Shown here piece after piece: positions 1 through 4,156 of a stretch of 6,483 nt of DNA (within the stretch, counting starts at the first letter, position 1; every line of letters starts with the position of its first letter). The notes beneath the pieces are model-generated. The model was not told the DNA's origin. It worked only from the letters and a program-made list of their open reading frames with translations, and made no database searches. Source of the stretch: Candidatus Caenarcanum sp. (lineage in GTDB: Bacteria > Cyanobacteriota > Vampirovibrionia > Gastranaerophilales > UBA9971); NCBI GenBank assembly GCA_020720345.1, contig DYOT01000075.1, positions 1 through 6,483 on the forward strand, in the 5' to 3' direction. The translations under genes and the position numbers were made by a program.

Positions 1-52
1 ATAGAATAAAATAATAATCCAATTTAGGATAGGAAACAGAAAAGAGTGAAGA

Positions 53-691
53 ATGATTAATTATTTAAAGGGCATATTGGTTTCAAAGGTTGAAGACAGC
101 CCTTTTGGCTGTAATATTACTGTAGAAGTCAATAATATAGGCTATTTAATTACTACAAACAAAAAAGTTGTCGCTTCTCTGCCGGAAGAAGGCAATTTGG
201 TTATGATTTACACTGCGCTGATTCACAGGGAAGATATTATGTACCTGTGCGGGTTTAATACGCATGAAGACAGGGATTTGTTTAATATCCTGCAAAGCGT
301 TTCCGGTATTGGAACTAAAGTTGCACTTTTGCTGCTTGGTGAATTGGGGGCGTATAATCTGGTAAATGCAGTAATAAGCGGGGATACAAAAACTATTTGC
401 AGGACAAAAGGCGTGGGTCCAAAGCTTGCACAGAGAATCATCCTTGAACTCAAGGAAAAAATGACAAACTGGCGTGAAAAAACCGTATTAACGCCTTCTG
501 AAACATTAAAAACAGATGATGTTGAAATTACGGAAAGCTGGATTGAAGCTGAAACAGTGCTTTTATCTCTTGGTTATACAAAAAAAGAAGCGGCACAAAG
601 TCTCAAAAATGCGGCAGCGCAGGCGGAAAACAAAGATGATTCCGAGGAATTATTGCGTATCTCCCTACAATGGCTGGTTTCACAGGAGTAG
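53..691 (+). CDS. ruvA: Holliday junction branch migration protein RuvA
   Basis: RuvA is the DNA-binding subunit of the RuvAB motor: a tetramer grips the four-way Holliday junction and recruits RuvB, which pumps DNA during recombination and fork repair. The 212-aa product is slightly longer than the usual ~200. Domain I, an OB-fold (about 1-65), begins with MINYLKG. Domain II (about 66-140) has two helix-hairpin-helix motifs, SVSGIGTK (82-89) and TKGVGPK (118-124), which bind the DNA backbone. An acidic, variable linker (about 145-162) leads to domain III (about 163-211), with LGYTKKEA, which contacts RuvB. The ATG at 53 is preceded by AAGAG at 42-46, and the protein starts exactly where the family does. 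The N-terminus and the segment around W140-R141 resemble cyanobacterial RuvA as remembered. tyrA follows 5 nt after the stop. ruvB and ruvC are not in the window, as is common outside gammaproteobacteria. Identification is firm. Confidence 0.97.
   Translation: MINYLKGILVSKVEDSPFGCNITVEVNNIGYLITTNKKVVASLPEEGNLVMIYTALIHREDIMYLCGFNTHEDRDLFNILQSVSGIGTKVALLLLGELGAYNLVNAVISGDTKTICRTKGVGPKLAQRIILELKEKMTNWREKTVLTPSETLKTDDVEITESWIEAETVLLSLGYTKKEAAQSLKNAAAQAENKDDSEELLRISLQWLVSQE
684..688 (+). promoter_or_regulatory. Ribosome binding site that fixes the tyrA start
   Basis: AGGAG lies 8 nt before the ATG at 697 and within the final Gln-Glu codons of ruvA. It supports 697 as the tyrA start rather than the in-frame ATG at 670, which would add nine residues (MAGFTGVVF) that do not belong to the family, overlap ruvA and lack a good site at the right distance. 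The placement suggests translational coupling of tyrA to ruvA. Confidence 0.8.
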
Positions 692-696
692 TATTT

Positions 697-1569
697 ATGG
701 CGGAAATTCGTACAATTGCTGTAATAGGTCTTGGATTAATTGGCGGATCTGTATTAAAAGGGCTAAAAAATAAAGGCTACAAGCTTTTAGGAATTGCAAG
801 ACGTCAAGAAACAATTGAGCAGGCTCTTAATGAAAAAATAATAGACGAAGGTTCTGTTGATATTAATATTGCGTGCGAAGCTGATTTGATTTTTGTTTGC
901 ACACCAATTAATAATACGATTGAAACCATTAAATATTTACAGGAGAAAGTAAAAGCTGAAACAATAATTACCGATGCAGCAAGTATAAAGGGGAAAATAA
1001 TTAATTTTGCCAATTCCGGCGGCTTTATGAGATTTATCGGCGGGCATCCCATGGCAGGTACTGAAAACAAAGGACTTGAAGAATCTTCTGAAAGTCTTTT
1101 TGTGGGAGCTAAATGGGTTTTAACTCCTTCAAAACGGTCAAGTGAAGATGATTTAAGTAGTCTTTCTGCCGTTATAGAAAAGCTGGGAGCAAAAATTATT
1201 ATTGCAGATCCTGTGCAGCACGATAAAGCGGTTGCGCTTATAAGCCATATGCCTTTGTTTTTGAGTCAGGCTTTATATAATTTTATTAAAAATTATCCTG
1301 ACGAGGAAATTTCCCGGCTTGCTTTGTGTCTTGCAGCCGGCGGCTTCAGGGATATGACGAGGCTTGCGGCGACAAACCCTGAACTTGCGCAGGATATGCT
1401 TATTGAAAATAAATCAAATGTTCTGGAATCAATTCAGGAATTGCAGAAACATCTCGATATGTTCAAAAAAGAGCTTTCTGAAAATGGCGAAAGTTTTGTT
1501 AAGCTGTCAGAAGAACTTGCTGTTGAAAGAAAAAAGATGTATTCTCCTGACGGGAAGAACGTTTTATAA
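697..1569 (+). CDS. tyrA: Prephenate/arogenate dehydrogenase (TyrA family)
   Basis: This enzyme oxidatively decarboxylates prephenate to 4-hydroxyphenylpyruvate or arogenate to tyrosine, using NAD(P)+, in cytosolic tyrosine synthesis. The 290-aa protein is a single-function form without the chorismate mutase or ACT regulatory domain found in some TyrA proteins. Residues 1-170 form a Rossmann domain with GLGLIGGS (11-18). After the second strand comes GIARR (32-36), with no acidic residue to hold the NAD ribose, so NADP use is plausible. GGHPMAGT (115-122) carries the conserved catalytic His117. ISHMP (182-186) and GGFRD (215-219) belong to the helical dimerisation domain that builds the active site. 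The motifs resemble cyanobacterial arogenate dehydrogenases, but substrate choice cannot be settled by eye. The start at 697 is chosen on the AGGAG at 684-688. It follows ruvA by 5 nt and is probably co-transcribed; no further tyrosine-pathway gene is nearby. Confidence 0.93.
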   Translation: MAEIRTIAVIGLGLIGGSVLKGLKNKGYKLLGIARRQETIEQALNEKIIDEGSVDINIACEADLIFVCTPINNTIETIKYLQEKVKAETIITDAASIKGKIINFANSGGFMRFIGGHPMAGTENKGLEESSESLFVGAKWVLTPSKRSSEDDLSSLSAVIEKLGAKIIIADPVQHDKAVALISHMPLFLSQALYNFIKNYPDEEISRLALCLAAGGFRDMTRLAATNPELAQDMLIENKSNVLESIQELQKHLDMFKKELSENGESFVKLSEELAVERKKMYSPDGKNVL

Positions 1570-1611
1570 GCTTCATTGTTTTGAATAATCAAAAATATTG
1601 TAATGATTTGA

Positions 1612-1637
1612 TAAATTTGATAATCAAAAACGAATAA
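1612..1637 (+). promoter_or_regulatory. Possible flagellar (sigma-28-type) promoter
   Basis: TAAATTT at 1612-1618 resembles the -35 element (TAAAGTTT) of sigma-28/FliA promoters. CGAATAA at 1631-1637 resembles the core of its -10 (GCCGATAA) with one extra A. The spacing is about right. Flagellin genes are commonly read by this sigma factor, so context helps, but the match is partial in an AT-rich background. The alternative is the vegetative -10 at 1654-1659. Confidence 0.25.
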
Positions 1638-1646
1638 TAAATATCC

Positions 1647-1667
1647 ATATGGGTATAATACCCGTAT
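1647..1667. repeat. Palindrome GGGTATAATACCC with extended arms
   Basis: GGGTAT and ATACCC pair perfectly around A1657. The symmetry continues outward through a T/G mismatch to ATA/TAT, making a 21-bp near-palindrome. As DNA it could be an operator overlapping the -10. If transcription starts further upstream, as RNA it would form a 9-bp stem with a 3-nt loop, ending 10 nt before the Shine-Dalgarno. Confidence 0.6.
1654..1659 (+). promoter_or_regulatory. Perfect TATAAT -10 hexamer inside a palindrome
   Basis: TATAAT sits at the centre of the palindrome GGGTATAATACCC (1651-1663). It would place the transcription start near 1666 and give a leader of about 24 nt with the Shine-Dalgarno correctly placed. 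No good -35 lies 16-18 bp upstream, and the extended -10 TG is one base out of position. It would therefore be an activator-dependent or weak promoter, or not a promoter at all. Confidence 0.4.
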
Positions 1668-1677
1668 CATGGAATTT

Positions 1678-1685
1678 GAGGTGGT
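1678..1685 (+). promoter_or_regulatory. Strong ribosome binding site of the flagellin gene
   Basis: GAGGTGGT is a long match to the anti-Shine-Dalgarno and ends 4 nt before the ATG at 1690. It rules against the in-frame ATG at 1669, which would put this site inside the gene and add MEFEVVH, a non-flagellin extension. The strength of the site fits a highly expressed protein. Confidence 0.8.
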
Positions 1686-1689
1686 ACAT

Positions 1690-2532
1690 ATGGATATACA
1701 AAGCGGCAGCAATATTTCCTCCAAAATTTTACAAAATAATTTAGCTTTATCTCAAAAAGAAGTAGAAAAGTCTATTGTTAAAATATCAAGCGGGCAAAAA
1801 CTCAGTGCGTTTGAGGATGCTGCCAATTTAGTGCTTTCAGAAACAATGGAAGCACAGGCAAGAGGTTCAGAGACAGCCATTGATAATTCGTTAACGGGTA
1901 TGAATGTTCTTGAAACAGCTGATTCAGGATTGGGGCAAATTAATGATAACCTGCAAAAAATTAGAGACTTATCAATACAGGCTGCTAACGACACTTACGG
2001 CGAAGAAGAAAGGGCTGCAATAAATAAGGAAATCAGCTCATTAACAGAAGATATTAACAGAATTTCAGGTTCAACATCTTTTAATAATAAACAATTATTA
2101 GACGGCAGCAGCAGTGATATGACAATTCAAACGGGGGCAAATTCCGATACAAATGAAAACTCTCTAAAAGTCGGTGATGCGCTGAGTTCTGCAAAATCTG
2201 AAGATTTAGGGCTTTTAAGCAGTACGGATATAGAGACCTCGCTTAATTCATCATCGGATTATAGAGAATACATAGATAAAATTGATAATGCAATAGATAA
2301 CGTAACCTCTCAAAGGGCTAATATTGGTGCTTATCATAACAGGCTTGAATCAAACGTAAACAGTATGACTATAGGCAATGAAAATATACTTTCTGCCCAA
2401 TCAAGAATAAGGGATACTGATGTGGCGGCCGAAATGTCGAAACTGACGCAAAATCAGATATTAAGCCAGGCTTCTGCAAGCCTTATTGCACAGGCAAATC
2501 AGATGCCGCAAATTGCTCTGTCATTGCTATAA
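1690..2532 (+). CDS. Flagellin, minimal D0/D1 type
   Basis: Flagellin is the secreted subunit that polymerises into the flagellar filament. The 280-aa product is short for the family and contains only the conserved ends. The N-terminal D0/D1 helices (about 1-127) include LQNN (14-17), KISSGQKL (31-38) and LQKIRDLSIQAAND (88-101). A short Ser/Asp/Asn-rich stretch (about 130-195) with LLDG and QTGAN matches the D1 beta-hairpin. The C-terminal helices (about 196-280) include SRIRDTDVAAEM (238-249), QILSQAS and the terminal QANQMPQIALSLL. No D2/D3 insert is present. No signal peptide is expected, since flagellins leave through the flagellar type III apparatus. The usual 'ADDAAGLAI' segment reads FEDAANLVL here. 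The start is set by GAGGTGGT at 1678-1685. No other flagellar gene is in the window, and it converges on mtaB. fliC and hag are both used for such genes; I do not choose between them. Confidence 0.96.
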   Translation: MDIQSGSNISSKILQNNLALSQKEVEKSIVKISSGQKLSAFEDAANLVLSETMEAQARGSETAIDNSLTGMNVLETADSGLGQINDNLQKIRDLSIQAANDTYGEEERAAINKEISSLTEDINRISGSTSFNNKQLLDGSSSDMTIQTGANSDTNENSLKVGDALSSAKSEDLGLLSSTDIETSLNSSSDYREYIDKIDNAIDNVTSQRANIGAYHNRLESNVNSMTIGNENILSAQSRIRDTDVAAEMSKLTQNQILSQASASLIAQANQMPQIALSLL

Positions 2533-2537
2533 AAAGT

Positions 2538-3845
2538 TTAAATAATTATTCCGAAGGTTTTATCAGGTAAAACCTCTGTAATCCTGACTTTTATTATTTT
2601 ATTTTTATATTCATCAGGTGCATCAATAAGAACAGGAATAAAATTATCTGTAACGCCTTTTAAAAATCCTGTTTTTTTGTCCCGTCCAAATTCGACAAGC
2701 ATTTCTAGTTCTTTAGCTATAAAACTTTGCCTGAATTCAAGGTTTTTACGCTTTGCAATTTCTGTCAGTTTTGCGTTTCTTGCTTTTTTGACCTCTTCTT
2801 TAACCTGATTTTGCATTGTTGCAGCAGGCGTACCATTTCTTTTTGAATAGGAAAACACATGAATATAGCTTATAGGTAATTTTTCGAGATTTTTGCAGGT
2901 ATCTTCAAACTGTTCATCTGTTTCTCCCGGAAATCCGACTATAATATCGCTTCCTATAGCAATATTGGGGATATTTTCAACAAGTTTTTTCATAAGTTCG
3001 CTGTAGTATTCAACGGTATAACTTCTGTTCATGGTCTTTAAAATGTCATTATTGCCGCTTTGAAGAGAAATATGCAAATGCCGGCAAAACTTTACAGAAT
3101 TTATTAGTGTTTTTACAAGTTCATTATTAAGTTCTATTGGATCAATAGAGCTAAGCCGAAATCTTTTAAGACTTTTTATTTTTTCTATTTCTGTAATCAA
3201 TTCGGGCAGTTGCTTTTTAGTGCTTAAATCAAGTCCCCACTGTCCGAGGTGTATTCCTGACAATATTAATTCCTTAAAGCCCTGCTTTGTTATTTCTTCT
3301 ACCTGATTAATTATATTCTCAAGGCTGTTGCTTCTACTTTTTCCTCTTGCGTAAGGGATTATGCAGTAAGAACACCTGTAATTGCACCCGTCCTGAACCT
3401 TAATATTAGCCCGTGTTCTGCCGGAAGCTGAGAAAACAGTCTTATCGGCAAATTTTTCCTGCTTCATCACGTCTGAAACATGAATTTTATCTGGATTTTC
3501 AAAAATTTTGCCGTTTTCAATCAAATCTGCTATATCAAGTTTTTCTGTGTTTCCCAGAACAAGATCAACTTCTTCAAGCTGCGCAGCTTCTTCCGGTGAA
3601 ACCTGAGCATAGCAGCCGCAGAGTATTATTTTGGCTTCGGGGTTTGTTTTCTTTGCTTTTCTTGTGTAATATCTGGATTCGTTATCACTTTTTGCCGTTA
3701 CTGTACAGGAATTTATTATATAAACATCAGCAAATTCGCTAAATTTAACGACTTGCCAGCCATTTGCCACGAATTTATCTGAAATTATTGAAGATTCAAG
3801 CTGATTCGCCCTGCATCCCAGTGTATGAATTGCTATTCTTTTCAT
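2538..3845 (-). CDS. mtaB: tRNA t6A37 methylthiotransferase MtaB
   Basis: MtaB adds a methylthio group to C2 of N6-threonylcarbamoyladenosine at tRNA position 37, making ms2t6A, which steadies codon-anticodon pairing. It uses two iron-sulfur clusters and S-adenosylmethionine. The 435-aa protein has the full family order. The N-terminal UPF0004 domain has cluster cysteines C11 (HTLGC), C47 (NSCTVT) and C78 (GCYAQ). The radical-SAM core has CNYRCSYC at 154-161. A C-terminal TRAM RNA-binding domain spans about 370-435. The opening HTLGCRANQLES and CIIPYARG favour MtaB over MiaB (ms2i6A) or RimO (ribosomal protein S12). A weak TGGA lies about 10 nt before the ATG. The stop is 5 nt from the flagellin stop, tail to tail. 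Upstream, 56 nt away on the same strand, is a 49-aa ORF, and a candidate mtaB promoter overlaps that ORF's tail. Identification is strong. Confidence 0.94.
   Translation of the reverse strand: MKRIAIHTLGCRANQLESSIISDKFVANGWQVVKFSEFADVYIINSCTVTAKSDNESRYYTRKAKKTNPEAKIILCGCYAQVSPEEAAQLEEVDLVLGNTEKLDIADLIENGKIFENPDKIHVSDVMKQEKFADKTVFSASGRTRANIKVQDGCNYRCSYCIIPYARGKSRSNSLENIINQVEEITKQGFKELILSGIHLGQWGLDLSTKKQLPELITEIEKIKSLKRFRLSSIDPIELNNELVKTLINSVKFCRHLHISLQSGNNDILKTMNRSYTVEYYSELMKKLVENIPNIAIGSDIIVGFPGETDEQFEDTCKNLEKLPISYIHVFSYSKRNGTPAATMQNQVKEEVKKARNAKLTEIAKRKNLEFRQSFIAKELEMLVEFGRDKKTGFLKGVTDNFIPVLIDAPDEYKNKIIKVRITEVLPDKTFGIII
2555..2575. repeat. 8-bp inverted repeat near the convergent gene ends; weak terminator candidate
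   Basis: AGGTTTTA (2555-2562) and TAAAACCT (2568-2575) pair perfectly across the 5-nt loop TCAGG. It lies 23 nt past the flagellin stop and inside the last codons of mtaB. On the plus strand a T-rich run begins only about 12 nt after the stem; on the minus strand the T-rich tract is also delayed. It could act as a shared transcript end, but it is not a classic intrinsic terminator and the coding constraint of mtaB may explain part of it. Confidence 0.35.
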
Positions 3846-3894
3846 GTGATTTAATCCAGCTTATTGATTTTTCTTAATAAATAATGTTACCTCA

Positions 3895-3922
3895 ATTATA
3901 TTTAATTTTCTTCAGTTATTAA
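3895..3922 (-). promoter_or_regulatory. Candidate sigma-70 promoter for mtaB
   Basis: Read on the minus strand, TTAATA (3922-3917) and a perfect TATAAT (3900-3895) are separated by 16 bp. Transcription would begin near 3888, leaving a leader of about 43 nt before the mtaB ATG. The -35 matches TTGACA at four of six positions. The site overlaps the last codons of the 49-aa ORF, so mtaB may be read independently of it. AT-rich background makes chance matches likely. Confidence 0.4.
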
Positions 3923-4051
3923 AATAATTTCGTCCTCTTCTGCATTATAAAGCAGCCTTTTTTCGCCTGAAATGCCTTTTAGCTTTTCATATTCGTCTTT
4001 TTTCGCCTGAATTTCAAGAATTATTTTATATTTTTTTATTTCGTTTTTCAT
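3902..4051 (-). CDS. Small hypothetical protein, 49 aa
   Basis: The ORF runs from an ATG at 4051 to a TAA at 3902 and encodes a 49-aa, highly charged, cytosolic-looking peptide. It begins MKNEIKKYKI and ends in ITEEN. The first half is rich in Lys/Glu and could form an amphipathic helix (about 3-25). The second half alternates acidic and hydrophobic residues (EEDEIILITEE), suggesting a beta strand. There is no signal peptide, membrane segment or cysteine motif, and I recognise no family. Codon use (GAA, AAA, ATT) matches the neighbours, and it neatly fills an otherwise empty gap upstream of mtaB on the same strand. Against it: the ribosome binding site is weak (AGATGA lies upstream), it is short, and it carries a 15-bp DNA repeat in two different frames. 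It may form an operon with mtaB. Function unknown. Confidence 0.5.
   Translation of the reverse strand: MKNEIKKYKIILEIQAKKDEYEKLKGISGEKRLLYNAEEDEIILITEEN
3957..3971. repeat. 15-bp direct repeat, copy 1
   Basis: CTTTTTTCGCCTGAA occurs here and again, identically, at 3997-4011, 40 bp away. Both copies are within the 49-aa ORF. Because 40 is not a multiple of three, the copies are read in different frames and do not make a protein repeat. Confidence 0.8.
3997..4011. repeat. 15-bp direct repeat, copy 2
   Basis: This is the second perfect copy of CTTTTTTCGCCTGAA (first at 3957-3971). The match stops sharply at both ends (flanking bases differ). The poly-T run lowers its information content, but the CGCCTGAA part is not simple sequence. 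Confidence 0.8.
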
Positions 4052-4087
4052 AAATTAATCATCTAAAAAAATATAAATATTTTCATT

Positions 4088-4110
4088 CTCAAATTGATTA
4101 ATAATTTGAG
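4088..4110. repeat. Perfect 8-bp inverted repeat in the divergent gap
   Basis: CTCAAATT (4088-4095) and AATTTGAG (4103-4110) are exact complements around a 7-nt centre, GATTAAT. The position between two divergent genes suits a dyad operator. It is not placed to terminate any known transcript, since the genes on both sides point away from it. Confidence 0.6.
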
Positions 4111-4142
4111 GTTATTTTTTAGTAGAATAGTTTAAAGTGGAC

Positions 4143-4146
4143 GGAG
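4143..4146 (+). promoter_or_regulatory. Ribosome binding site that selects the TTG start of priA
   Basis: GGAG is 10 nt before the TTG at 4157 and only 1 nt before the TTG at 4148, so 4157 is the better start. The reading frame is closed upstream by a TAA at 4133-4135, and there is no in-frame ATG near the conserved N-terminus. Confidence 0.6.
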
Positions 4147-4156
4147 TTTGAAAAAT

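Larger units (their letters stand above)
1570..1689 (+). promoter_or_regulatory. Regulatory gap upstream of the flagellin gene
   Basis: This 120-nt AT-rich stretch has no open frame worth calling. It contains, in order: an inverted repeat TTTTGA/TCAAAA (1579-1594), the half-site TTTGAT (1607-1612), a palindrome TTTGATAATCAAA (1616-1628), a CGAATAA motif (1631-1637), the palindrome GGGTATAATACCC (1651-1663) with a perfect TATAAT, and a strong Shine-Dalgarno (1678-1685). There is no clear GC-rich terminator for tyrA; the AT-only stem at 1579-1594 would be a weak one at best. Confidence 0.6.
4052..4156. promoter_or_regulatory. Divergent intergenic region between the small ORF and priA
   Basis: This 105-bp, very AT-rich gap must hold the start signals for priA (rightward) and probably for the small ORF (leftward). 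A perfect inverted repeat lies at 4088-4110. TAGAAT at 4123-4128 could be a priA -10, but no -35 sits at a proper distance. On the minus strand TTGAGA (4092-4087) and TATATT are only 11 bp apart, also not a proper promoter. I can name no confident promoter. Confidence 0.45.

Noticed and set aside
670..696. Upstream ATG for tyrA, adding nine residues
   Set aside because: It overlaps ruvA, lacks a well-placed ribosome binding site, and the extra residues precede the normal family start; ATG 697 has AGGAG at 8 nt.
516..773. Overlapping plus-strand ORF across the ruvA/tyrA junction
   Set aside because: It is an alternate frame of two well-identified genes, with low-complexity basic residues and no family resemblance.
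1579..1596. Intrinsic terminator after tyrA
   Set aside because: The stem is six A/T-dominated pairs and is not followed by a T-run, so it is too weak to call.
1579..1628. FNR/CRP-type box upstream of flagellin
   Set aside because: An FNR site needs TTGAT-N4-ATCAA; here the halves are 1 bp apart in one dyad and form a shorter core in the other, so the geometry is wrong.
1669..1689. Upstream ATG for the flagellin gene
   Set aside because: The strong GAGGTGGT site lies downstream of it and points to ATG 1690; the extra MEFEVVH does not fit flagellin N-termini.
3413..3742. 109-aa plus-strand ORF antisense to mtaB
   Set aside because: It lies wholly within the conserved mtaB coding region on the opposite strand and shows no independent signals.
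4106..4128. TTGAGG and TAGAAT as a priA promoter
   Set aside because: The spacer is only 11 bp, too short for sigma-70.
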